Assembly: GCF_003001695.1 (NCBI RefSeq)
Contig: NZ_PVYX01000002.1
Coordinates: forward strand, 1,798,001-1,862,000
DNA from: Flagellimonas meridianipacifica
Lineage (GTDB): Bacteria > Bacteroidota > Bacteroidia > Flavobacteriales > Flavobacteriaceae
Direction: 5' to 3'
Length of the DNA stretch: 64,000 nucleotides
The notes below the pieces were generated by a model. That model saw nothing but the letters and a program-made list of their open reading frames with translations, was not told where the DNA came from and did not search any database. The translations under genes were made by a program, and so were the position numbers. Below are positions 1 through 7,933 of the stretch, piece by piece (within the stretch, counting starts at the first letter, position 1; each line of letters opens with the position of its first letter).

Positions 1-1862
1 AAATTCTTATTGTAAATCACCTTTCCCTTTTTGGCGATGAGAATTTGAGCCCCTGGAAACATTAAAGAATCTAAACCTATTTGAACGAGACTATCAACTG
101 CTTTTAAGTTTTTAGAACTCATTCCTACTTTCTCCGGAATTGAATACCCCAAACGTTGAATAGGTTTAACTTCCAACCCTGTACCCTCCTGAAAAGTGGA
201 CCCAACCGAAACTGGAAGTTTACCATTTGCCCCTATTGCACCAAAAATCGCCTGGGCCGCCTTTTTTTGAGCGAGCTCACTGTTTTGATACCCAATCAGT
301 AATGCATCGATGGTAGTAGAGTTAACCACATCCAACAGGGCATATGGTTTTGCAAAAATGCTTAAAATGGTATTGCTGGTTCTTAATTTTGATATCTCTT
401 GAAGCCAAAACAGCTCCGTATCACTAAACTTGTAAGATTTCCAAGGAGAGTCATTGTTTTTGTGGAATCCAATGATGACAAGATTATATTCTGCCAGTTC
501 CTTCCTGTAATCCGCTATATTCTTTTCTTTTACCCAAGTGACTTTGGTGTATTTAGAAAGAATATCATAAAAGGGTGACCCATCTGCATCTCCAAACTGT
601 ACATAGGCAATTCGTTTATTCTCCAAGTTTTTTATGGGCAACAAGGAAAAGTTGTTTTTAGCAACAGTCAAGGCCTTTTCAATGCTTTCTTCGTAAATGA
701 TGTCATTTTCAACTCCATTCAGCTCATTTAACAGATTTTCCTCAGCAACTGGAACATAAGTATGAAGACCAGCTTTGTATTTGGCCATTAGAATCTTTTT
801 CACCGAAAGAGACAACCTGTACTCCGAAATTCTACCCGTATTGTAGGCGTCTATAAATCGTTTGATGGATTCCATTGGATTTTGAGGCATCAAAAGCACA
901 TCGGTACCCGCCAAAAACGATTCAAGCTCCACTTCCCCTTCATTAGCAAATTGGGATACCGCTTTCATATTTAGTGCATCAGTAAAGACCAAGCCTTCAA
1001 ATCCGAGTTCCTTTATTAACAGGTCCGAAATGATACTTTTTGATAGTGAGGAAGGGTGCCCGTCCCTACTTTCCAAACAGGGGACATCCAAATGGGCCAC
1101 CATAACGGAACTCAATCCATTTTTAATCAGATATTTGAACGGATATAGCTCTATTGAATCCAATCGCTGTCTGTCTGCATCAATTATGGGAAGTGCCTTA
1201 TGGGAATCCACATCGGTATCTCCATGGCCAGGAAAATGCTTGCCACAGGCAAGAATCCCAGCCTTTTGCATGCCCTTCATTATGGCCAAGCCCTTATTTG
1301 CAACATTTTCTGGTGATTCTCCAAAAGAACGGTTACCAATAATAGGATTTCGTGGATTGTTGTTTACATCAATATCTGGAGCAAAATTGATGTGTACTCC
1401 CATTCTTTTGGCATGCTTTCCAATCTGAAACCCAACTTTTTCAACAATTTTGTCATCTTGAATTGCACCCAAGGTCATATTCCAAGGAAAGGCATAGGTG
1501 GAATCCAGTCTCATGGCCAGTCCCCATTCCGCATCCATCCCAATCATAAGAGGTATCTTGGATTTTGATTGAAACTCGTTGGTGAGCCTAACCTGCTGAA
1601 CTGGTCCTCCTTTTAAGAAGATTACACCTCCAACATGTTGATTTTCTATTAATGATTGTATTCTATTGGTAGACTCTACACTTTTGTTGGACCCTATGCT
1701 AACCATAAAAAGTTGACCTATCTTTTCTTCAAGTGTCAAATTGTTATAGGTATTGTCAACCCATTCCATTTGAGCCAAAGTATCCTTTGCAACCAAAGGG
1801 TTTTGTGCCTTGGCTCCCAAAAAAAACAATAAAAGGAGAGGAAAGTAAACGTTTATCCGCAT
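1..1862 (-). CDS. GH3 beta-N-acetylhexosaminidase-like protein running into a beta-lactamase-like domain (3' end cut by window edge)
   Basis: The reading frame opens at an ATG at 1860-1862 and stays open to the left edge, so the C-terminus is missing. It starts with a signal peptide, followed by a GH3 N-terminal TIM barrel with TLEEKIGQLFMV near residue 45 and the NagZ-type motif KHFPGHGDTDVDSH near residue 205. This motif is the hallmark of GH3 N-acetylglucosaminidases that cleave muropeptides or chitooligomers. A GH3 C-terminal domain follows. The last visible residues (FPGAQILIAKKGKVIYNK) look like the first strand of a serine beta-lactamase/DD-peptidase fold, matching the GH3-beta-lactamase fusions of about 1,000 residues known in Bacteroidota. 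Envelope location and a peptidoglycan-recycling role are inferred from family. Confidence 0.85.
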   Translation of the reverse strand, partial: MRINVYFPLLLLFFLGAKAQNPLVAKDTLAQMEWVDNTYNNLTLEEKIGQLFMVSIGSNKSVESTNRIQSLIENQHVGGVIFLKGGPVQQVRLTNEFQSKSKIPLMIGMDAEWGLAMRLDSTYAFPWNMTLGAIQDDKIVEKVGFQIGKHAKRMGVHINFAPDIDVNNNPRNPIIGNRSFGESPENVANKGLAIMKGMQKAGILACGKHFPGHGDTDVDSHKALPIIDADRQRLDSIELYPFKYLIKNGLSSVMVAHLDVPCLESRDGHPSSLSKSIISDLLIKELGFEGLVFTDALNMKAVSQFANEGEVELESFLAGTDVLLMPQNPMESIKRFIDAYNTGRISEYRLSLSVKKILMAKYKAGLHTYVPVAEENLLNELNGVENDIIYEESIEKALTVAKNNFSLLPIKNLENKRIAYVQFGDADGSPFYDILSKYTKVTWVKEKNIADYRKELAEYNLVIIGFHKNNDSPWKSYKFSDTELFWLQEISKLRTSNTILSIFAKPYALLDVVNSTTIDALLIGYQNSELAQKKAAQAIFGAIGANGKLPVSVGSTFQEGTGLEVKPIQRLGYSIPEKVGMSSKNLKAVDSLVQIGLDSLMFPGAQILIAKKGKVIYNKN

Positions 1863-1991
1863 AAAGGTCTATCTAGAATGTGAACTTTATGCATGTAAAA
1901 ATATTGTATTTCATTGAAGAAAGACCAGTATTTAAGACATTTTAAGGCTAAATTACATGTTTATGGACTCTCTTTCACCTGTCAAAGATTT

Positions 1992-2843
1992 CTAGGGTTC
2001 TATCAATAATCCAAGAGATTTGACCTTATATACCATGTTGATAGTCTCTGCAGACAATGGTTGATTAAAAACTGAAAGTTCATCCATTAAGCCTATGTAA
2101 TTGAGTCCAAGAAAAATTTTTGCCTTTTCTTCTTCCCAAGTAAACAAATCTCCAATATCTTTTTTTGTGCCTTGTAGCTCTCCGTTTACATAGAGCTGGT
2201 ACTCCGAAGAGTCCGCGCCTAGATTTGAAAAGTTAATCACGATGTGGGTCCATTCACCTCTCTTAAAAGGAGGATTTTTCATCCGCACCAACCTTTTTTC
2301 GAGTGCTGGATTGTTGTCAGGTCCAATTTTATTTGGATTCCATAACTCCAAATCTCCAATAACGCCTAATCTAAAATCCCTTGGATTTTCCTTAGTGAAA
2401 TCTACCCAAATAGATGCATCGTTATAATTCACATCGGTTATTTGTATAGGATCACAAAATCCAGGTTCCAAATCCTTTGCTGGGTCAAGTTGTAACCAAA
2501 AAGAAATTGCCCCGCTCCAGGATTCTTTAGAATATCCCATATTTCGGAATGCATCAAAAAATACAACAGGCTTCCCTTTTTTCTTGAAATCCAATGCGCC
2601 TCCGCTAAGACCAATATCCTTGACGAAAATCACATTGGAGCCTTCCAAACCTTTTATAGCGTTTTGAAGTTCTTTTCTGCTCGAAGCCGAATAAATCTCT
2701 GCATCTCCCACCGCGACCTGAGCTGTGGTACTTTCATTAAAAGGGGCGTAAAAAATAAGGCTCTCTTTTAAAGTGTTTTCTTGTGCCATGCCATAGAATA
2801 GCGCCATTAAACAAGCCAAGGCTGTCGTTGTCTTTTTAAACAT
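1992..2843 (-). CDS. secreted LamG/concanavalin A-like domain protein
   Basis: This 283-residue protein has an N-terminal signal peptide ending around AQ (residues 20-21). The rest reads as one jelly-roll of the laminin-G/concanavalin A type: WSGAISFWL in the middle, a GEWTHIVINFS strand, a YVNGELQG hairpin, and a closing GLMDELSVFNQPLSAETI motif near residue 260. That closing motif is very common in LamG_3 domains. Such domains bind carbohydrate or protein ligands, and no catalytic residues are recognisable. It stands alone between the GH3 gene and a five-gene minus-strand run, with 55 bp to the gene upstream. The function is unknown; a surface or periplasmic binding role is an inference. 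Confidence 0.8.
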   Translation of the reverse strand: MFKKTTTALACLMALFYGMAQENTLKESLIFYAPFNESTTAQVAVGDAEIYSASSRKELQNAIKGLEGSNVIFVKDIGLSGGALDFKKKGKPVVFFDAFRNMGYSKESWSGAISFWLQLDPAKDLEPGFCDPIQITDVNYNDASIWVDFTKENPRDFRLGVIGDLELWNPNKIGPDNNPALEKRLVRMKNPPFKRGEWTHIVINFSNLGADSSEYQLYVNGELQGTKKDIGDLFTWEEEKAKIFLGLNYIGLMDELSVFNQPLSAETINMVYKVKSLGLLIEP

Positions 2844-2898
2844 GTGGATATTTTTGTGTTATTGTCAATCTATTGCTGTTACACGGTTTTATTTTGTT

Positions 2899-3381
2899 CT
2901 AGACAAATCGTGCATGCCAACTCTCGCTTGCGGGTACCTCCCAATGGTCCAGAAACTCCATTTTATTGGTTACAAGATTGTTGAACACAATAGTATTTTT
3001 GGATATGGCTTTCTCTTTTGCCATTTTTTTGAAATCTTTCAATGTTTTATAAGCAATATATTCCCCTTGTTTAAAGGATACATTCATCCTATCCAATAAA
3101 TCCACGCCATATTTCTGTTCAAGGGTTTGTATAAAATGCACCGAGGCATCGATGGAACAGCCGGAAGCGCCAGCATGCGACTGGTCCAAACCAATAATTA
3201 TAAAACGATTATATCGAGTTAGGAATCCTGCTTTCAACCGTGCCCCATGTGCAGTCCATTGGGTGATAAACTCACCTAACGATTGTTCAATTTCCTCAAT
3301 TTCTGCTTCGGTAAAGCTTCTGTTTGCTTGGTAAATCCAAACTCTCGAGGTATCAGGTAGGGAATTAAAATCTACTAGCAT
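2899..3381 (-). CDS. conserved Bacteroidota protein often labelled 'ABC transporter ATPase'
   Basis: A 160-residue soluble protein with no signal peptide and no membrane segment. It belongs to a small conserved Bacteroidota family often annotated as an ABC transporter ATPase, but no Walker A, ABC signature or Walker B motif is visible, so that label is not supported. Recognisable features are SRVWIYQANRSFTEAE near the start and HAGASGCSIDASVHFIQ in the middle. The single Cys in that central motif, next to His and Ser, could be functional. It begins 1 bp after the CCG-domain Fe-S protein ends, so the two are almost certainly co-transcribed and possibly translationally coupled. Its role may relate to the Fe-S proteins beside it, but this is inference. 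Confidence 0.75.
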   Translation of the reverse strand: MLVDFNSLPDTSRVWIYQANRSFTEAEIEEIEQSLGEFITQWTAHGARLKAGFLTRYNRFIIIGLDQSHAGASGCSIDASVHFIQTLEQKYGVDLLDRMNVSFKQGEYIAYKTLKDFKKMAKEKAISKNTIVFNNLVTNKMEFLDHWEVPASESWHARFV

Positions 3382-3382
3382 A

Positions 3383-4168
3383 TTAAATAGAGTTAGCGAT
3401 TAGTTCCGCTACATCCAGTACGGTAACACTATCTTCTTTTTCGTGGGCCTTTATGCCATCTGTCATCATGGTATTGCAATAGGGACAACCCGTTGCTATT
3501 ATGTTTGGATTAGTTTCCAAAGCGTCTTTGGTGCGCATCACATTGATATCCATATCGCCTTTCTCCGGTTCTTTGAACATTTGGGCACCTCCAGCACCAC
3601 AGCATAATGCGGTTTTCTTATGACGTTTCATCTCAACGATGTTCGCGTTGGTTTTCTTGAGAATGTCCCGAGGAGCATCATATACTGAATTGGCCCTCCC
3701 CAAATAGCATGGATCATGGAAGGTAATACGCTTTTCTTTATAGGTTTTCCCTTCAAGGGATAGGCGTCCGGAATCCATCAGCTCTTTTATATATTGGGTA
3801 TGGTGAATTACGTCATAATTACCACCCAAACTTGGATATTCGTTTTTTAAAGTGTTGAATGAATGCGGGTCACAGGTCACAATGCGCTTGATTTCGTAAC
3901 CATTCAATACTTCTATGTTCATCATAGCCTGCATCTGAAATAAAAACTCATTTCCAGCACGTTTGGCCACATCCCCAGTATTGCTTTCTTCAGGTCCTAA
4001 AACGGCAAAATCTACATTGGCCTTGTTCAATATCTTTACAAAGGCCCTTGAAATCTTTTTAGCCCTATCATCATAACTACCTGCAGAACCCACCCAAAAC
4101 AGTATTTCCGGTTGCTTGCCCTCAGCCATGAATTCTTCCATGGTCTTCACAATCAGTTTCTCGCTCAT
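3383..4168 (-). CDS. CCG-domain (Fe-S)-binding protein, HdrB/GlpC-like
   Basis: A 261-residue cytoplasmic protein with two cysteine-rich CCG modules. The first is weak, around the VTCDPHSFNTLKNEYP segment; the second is clear, with FHDPCYLGR, CCGAGGAQMF and TGCPYCNTMM. CCG domains bind non-cubane or [4Fe-4S] clusters in heterodisulfide reductase HdrB, GlpC, LutA and related electron-transfer subunits. It lies 10 bp downstream of a membrane protein with two 4Fe-4S motifs, so the pair probably forms a membrane-attached electron-transfer module. The physiological donor and acceptor cannot be read from the sequence. The start chosen is the ATG at 4168. Confidence 0.85.
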   Translation of the reverse strand: MSEKLIVKTMEEFMAEGKQPEILFWVGSAGSYDDRAKKISRAFVKILNKANVDFAVLGPEESNTGDVAKRAGNEFLFQMQAMMNIEVLNGYEIKRIVTCDPHSFNTLKNEYPSLGGNYDVIHHTQYIKELMDSGRLSLEGKTYKEKRITFHDPCYLGRANSVYDAPRDILKKTNANIVEMKRHKKTALCCGAGGAQMFKEPEKGDMDINVMRTKDALETNPNIIATGCPYCNTMMTDGIKAHEKEDSVTVLDVAELIANSI

Positions 4169-4178
4169 AGCTATACTA

Positions 4179-5504
4179 TTATTCGTTTACCCAGTTCAAA
4201 CGGTCCATTTGATTATAGGGCCATGGGGCACCATTATTTTCAATATTGGACATCATATTATTCAATTCTGTAGGAGCCGCCGATTGTTCCATCACCAAAA
4301 AACGTCTCATCTCAACAATAATGGACAAAGGGTCAATGCTCACAGGACAAGCCTCAACACAGGCATTGCACGTTGTGCAAGCCCAAAGTTCCTCCCGGCT
4401 GATGTAATCATCCAAAAGTTGTTTGCCGTCAGGCACAAAGTCTCCTTTGTTGGCGTCTATATTTTTGCCCACTTCTTCAAGTCTATCCCTAGTATCCATC
4501 ATTATTTTTCGAGGGGATAACTTTTTGCCCGTTTGATTGGCAGGACACTCCGAAGTACATCTACCGCATTCTGTACATGTATAAGCATTTAAAAGCTGTA
4601 CCCAGTTCAAATCCATTACATCGGAAGCTCCAAACTTCTCGGGTTCAGCTTCAGAATCATCTGTAGCCGCAAAAGGGTCAGCGGATGGGTCCATCATTAG
4701 TTTAACCTCCTTGGTAACCGATTCTACGTTTGAAAACGCTCCCTGAGGCTTTAATCGCCCATAATATGTATTTGGAAAAGCCAGTAAAATATGAAGGTGT
4801 TTGGAGTAATATAGGTAGTTCAAAAAAGCAAGAATACCCAGAATGTGAAGCCACCAAGCGGCTCTTTCAATTATAATAAGGGTTGACGCAGAAAGCCCTT
4901 CAAACAGGCCGGCAATATATTGGCTTACTGGAAAAGCTCCCGCTTGAACGTAATGCTCTGCACCGAGTTGTTGCAATTGAAAATCGGCAGCATTCATAGT
5001 AAGGAACAAGGCCATGAGAACCAATTCGATGTAAAGTATAAGGTTGCCATCTTTTTTGGGCCATCCTTCCATTTCAGGTTTGATGAATCTTTTTAACCTT
5101 ATGGCATTTCTACGAAGCCAAAATACAACCACGGAAACGACAACCAAAAAAGCTAAAATCTCAAAGGAACCAATTAGAAAATCGTAAACACTTCCTAAAG
5201 GAGCAAAAATGCGGTGGGTTCCTAGAAGACCGTCTATGATGATTTCCAGTACCTCTATATTGATGATGATGAAACCCACGTACACGATAATATGTAGAAG
5301 ACCCGCAATGGGTCGCACCACCATTTTGGTCTGTCCCAAAGCGATTCGGGCCATATTTTTCCAACGTTGGGTTTTGTTATCACTAACATCAACATCCCTC
5401 CCTAGTTTGATATTACGAGAAAGTTTTTTGACATTTTTAATAAAAAAACCAATACCCAACGTTAGGAGAATTGCGAACAGAATATTTGGTATATATGCGG
5501 TCAT
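4179..5504 (-). CDS. membrane (Fe-S) oxidoreductase with two 4Fe-4S motifs, HdrC/E-like
   Basis: A 441-residue protein. The N-terminal two thirds contain about five hydrophobic segments (starting at IPNILFAILLTLGIGFFI) typical of a NarI/HdrE-like membrane domain. The C-terminal third carries two ferredoxin-type motifs, CTECGRCTSECP near residue 310 and CTTCNACVEACP near residue 370. Together with the CCG protein downstream it resembles a split HdrDE/GlpABC-type complex that moves electrons between the quinone pool and a cytoplasmic partner. Conserved histidines in the membrane part could hold heme b, but this was not verified. It sits between the MCE protein (70 bp upstream) and the CCG protein (10 bp downstream). 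Confidence 0.85.
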   Translation of the reverse strand: MTAYIPNILFAILLTLGIGFFIKNVKKLSRNIKLGRDVDVSDNKTQRWKNMARIALGQTKMVVRPIAGLLHIIVYVGFIIINIEVLEIIIDGLLGTHRIFAPLGSVYDFLIGSFEILAFLVVVSVVVFWLRRNAIRLKRFIKPEMEGWPKKDGNLILYIELVLMALFLTMNAADFQLQQLGAEHYVQAGAFPVSQYIAGLFEGLSASTLIIIERAAWWLHILGILAFLNYLYYSKHLHILLAFPNTYYGRLKPQGAFSNVESVTKEVKLMMDPSADPFAATDDSEAEPEKFGASDVMDLNWVQLLNAYTCTECGRCTSECPANQTGKKLSPRKIMMDTRDRLEEVGKNIDANKGDFVPDGKQLLDDYISREELWACTTCNACVEACPVSIDPLSIIVEMRRFLVMEQSAAPTELNNMMSNIENNGAPWPYNQMDRLNWVNE

Positions 5505-5574
5505 AAGAATAGTAAAGCTTAAAAATACAAAATTTATTATGCATGCATAATAAATTTATTAGCTATTTAACCTG

Positions 5575-6534
5575 CTATTGTTTATTGGCAGGGTCGTTTT
5601 CTGGAAGTTCATATTCTTTTTGCTTTTTTCCAAATACGGAAACATTAACGTAACGTTTTGGATTCAGTCTAAAATCTTGCAGCAATAAGTCCAATTCCCT
5701 TGAAGCATCAGCTAAGTTATTATACAACTCTTCATCATTGGCCAACTTACCGAGAGAGCCTTCTCCCTTTTCAATTTTGCCCAAAACATTGTTCAATCGA
5801 TTCACTGTGGTCTGAAAATTGGCAACAGTTGACGCCAGGCCTGCACTTGCCAAAGAATCCGAGAGCTTGGAAAAGTTTGAGGTAATGTTGTCTACGTTCT
5901 TTAATGAATTGTCCAACTGATCTTGGTTTTCTTCCAAGAGATTGTTCAATTTGTCGGCACTGCTCTTAAAGGATATTATCAATTCGCTAAGACCCGAAAT
6001 TCCTCTTTGCAAATCCATCTTAGTAGGTTCATCCAACAAAGCGTTTACATTCATCAACAGAGAATCTGCATGGGACACAGCCCCTTCAACTTTAAGTTGT
6101 AGGGGGGTCAACTTTTGTTGTACCAATTCCGTAATCCCAGGCCGGGTTGAAGTAACCAGCGTATCCCCAGATTGCGCATTACGTTCCCCATTTAAGACCG
6201 GGTTTATCTGGATTCCCTTTCCTCCTATAATTCCAGTATCATAGAGCTCTGCGGTGCTGCTCTTCGAGAATTCGAAATCGCTTTTAATTGAAAGTGTAAC
6301 AATAAGTTTCCCTGAATTATCCTTAAATCGGATGCTATTCACATTCCCAACATTTAAACCATTAATGGTTACCTGAGTACCTGGTTGGAGCCCTCCAACA
6401 TGGTCATAGACTGCATAAAGTGTCCGAGAATTTTCAAAAAGTGAAGAGGATTTTAGATAACTCAGTCCAAAAACAAAGGCTACTATACCTGTAAGTACAA
6501 TAATCCCAGTTTTAATCTCTCTGGATAGTTTCAA
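5575..6534 (-). CDS. MlaD/MCE family lipid-transport protein
   Basis: A 319-residue protein with one N-terminal membrane anchor (about residues 9-27). An MCE (MlaD) domain follows at about residues 38-115, containing YDHVGGLQPGTQVTINGLNVG and TGIIGGKGIQI. The rest is largely alpha-helical and rich in Asn, Leu and Ser, as expected for the tail of MCE proteins. MCE proteins form hexameric rings or tubes that carry phospholipids between the two membranes in the Mla, Pqi and Let systems. No permease (MlaE) or ATPase (MlaF) gene is adjacent. It lies 69 bp downstream of the amidase gene, in the same direction. Confidence 0.9.
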   Translation of the reverse strand: MKLSREIKTGIIVLTGIVAFVFGLSYLKSSSLFENSRTLYAVYDHVGGLQPGTQVTINGLNVGNVNSIRFKDNSGKLIVTLSIKSDFEFSKSSTAELYDTGIIGGKGIQINPVLNGERNAQSGDTLVTSTRPGITELVQQKLTPLQLKVEGAVSHADSLLMNVNALLDEPTKMDLQRGISGLSELIISFKSSADKLNNLLEENQDQLDNSLKNVDNITSNFSKLSDSLASAGLASTVANFQTTVNRLNNVLGKIEKGEGSLGKLANDEELYNNLADASRELDLLLQDFRLNPKRYVNVSVFGKKQKEYELPENDPANKQ

Positions 6535-6603
6535 AAGATTATTTTTTCGGTTCCAAACAAAATTAGGAATAATTTTAGGAAGGAGACAAGCCTTTCCGAT
6601 AAG

Positions 6604-7803
6604 CTACTTTAGCGCTTCTTTCAATGGAACCCTAACCCCTTTTTTATAGGCGACAATATAAGAGGTGGTATATCCTTTGGCATCTGCCTGTATTTTTAAT
6701 TGCTTGGCCTCATCATAGGTTTTGGCATTCCCATACATATAGCGGTATAAATTTTTAAAAGGTTCTTTGGAAAGGGTATCCAATCCTTTGAAATTTGCCT
6801 TCGTCAGCGGAACATCCTTGGAACTTGCCATTAACTGTACTTTAAAAATCAGGTCAGAAACAGCTGGGGGCGGGGTTTTGGTTTCAACAACTGTCGTTAC
6901 AGGCTCCTTTTCAGCCTTTACCTCTTCAACTACTTCCTCTACAACCTTTTCCTTTTTAGGGGCTTCCTCAGCGACTTGAGTATTTTCGGGAGTGTTCTCA
7001 AAAGATTCATCTTCAGCTATTCCATTGTTTAAATCTTCTTTGTAGGCCACAATTGCATCCGCAATTGCCTTTCCCATTTGCGCTTGTCCTTTTGAAGAAT
7101 TGAGGTAGCTTCCTTCATTTTTATTGGTTAAAAACCCTGCTTCAATCAGTACACTGGGCATAAAAGTCTGATGCAGCACAATGAATCCCGCTTGCTTTAC
7201 CTTTCTATCCTTTCTTTTAAGCTTTACCGTAAAGTTATCTTGCAGCTTCTTACCCAATAATATACTTTGCTGAAGAAACTCTTCTTGCATAATGGTCAGC
7301 CCTATTACCGATTCTGGAGAATTAATATCGTATTGGGCATATCTTTGTTCATAGTCATCCTCTAGATAGATAACCGAGTTTTCTTTCTTGGCTACTTCAA
7401 AATTCTGTCTGTTTGCGTGTAATCCCAAAACGAAAGTTCCTGCACCATAAGCCTGTGATGAATGAGAGTCACAATGCACTGAAACGAACAAGTCCGCGTT
7501 TGCTTCGTTAGCAATTTTTCCCCTTACATAAAGATCTACAAAAGTGTCGTCCTTTCTTGTATAGATTACCTTGATGTTCGGGTTTTTCTCCAGTTCTTGA
7601 CCTGTTTTTAAAACAATTTGAAGTGCAATATCCTTTTCCAGATAACCGTTTCCAAGATTTCCAGGGTCATGTCCACCATGTCCTGCATCCAAAACCACTA
7701 TAAATTTGTCCTTCTGGGGTACTTCGGTACTATTTTTGGTAAAAGAGCTTAATGGGAACAGAAAGGGCAATACAATTAAAAAAAACAACCTTTGTACAGA
7801 CAT
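6604..7803 (-). CDS. N-acetylmuramoyl-L-alanine amidase (Amidase_3, AmiC-like)
   Basis: A 399-residue secreted peptidoglycan amidase. After a signal peptide comes the zinc amidase domain: VVLDAGHGGHDPG (first zinc His), the metal-ligand region around ANADLFVSVHCDSH, and the catalytic-Glu segment PSVLIEAGFLTN near residue 220. A Glu/Lys/Val-rich spacer leads to a C-terminal domain of about 75 residues (from VSDLIFKVQLMASS) that resembles a SPOR-like glycan-binding module. The enzyme cleaves the bond between MurNAc and the stem peptide during cell separation. It starts a minus-strand run leading into the MCE and Fe-S genes and is divergent from lptD, so it may belong to an envelope-maintenance region. 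Confidence 0.9.
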   Translation of the reverse strand: MSVQRLFFLIVLPFLFPLSSFTKNSTEVPQKDKFIVVLDAGHGGHDPGNLGNGYLEKDIALQIVLKTGQELEKNPNIKVIYTRKDDTFVDLYVRGKIANEANADLFVSVHCDSHSSQAYGAGTFVLGLHANRQNFEVAKKENSVIYLEDDYEQRYAQYDINSPESVIGLTIMQEEFLQQSILLGKKLQDNFTVKLKRKDRKVKQAGFIVLHQTFMPSVLIEAGFLTNKNEGSYLNSSKGQAQMGKAIADAIVAYKEDLNNGIAEDESFENTPENTQVAEEAPKKEKVVEEVVEEVKAEKEPVTTVVETKTPPPAVSDLIFKVQLMASSKDVPLTKANFKGLDTLSKEPFKNLYRYMYGNAKTYDEAKQLKIQADAKGYTTSYIVAYKKGVRVPLKEALK

Positions 7804-7879
7804 AAGAACTCAAGAATTTTAGCATTCTGTTAGGGTTAAAAATATTGTAATCCCCAAGTAACAGAAGAAAAAATATATG

Positions 7880-7921
7880 TAAGTTTGAGACCAAAAACTA
7901 GGCCAAACTAGCACAAAAATA
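7880..7921. promoter_or_regulatory. divergent promoter-like boxes between the amidase gene and lptD
   Basis: The 130-bp divergent gap has a match to the Bacteroidota -7 consensus TAnnTTTG on the plus strand (TAAGTTTG, 7880-7887), about 47 bp before the lptD start. A match on the minus strand (TATTTTTG, complement of 7914-7921) faces the amidase gene. The -33 TTG element is not clear for the plus-strand box. This is sequence matching only. Confidence 0.35.
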
Positions 7922-7933
7922 GGATTTATCACG

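Noticed and set aside
1030..1428. 132-codon open frame on the plus strand
   Set aside because: Antisense to the GH3 catalytic domain with its intact KHFPGHG motif; no signal of a separate gene.
2899..3381. ABC transporter ATPase
   Set aside because: Common database label for this family, but no Walker or signature motif can be seen.
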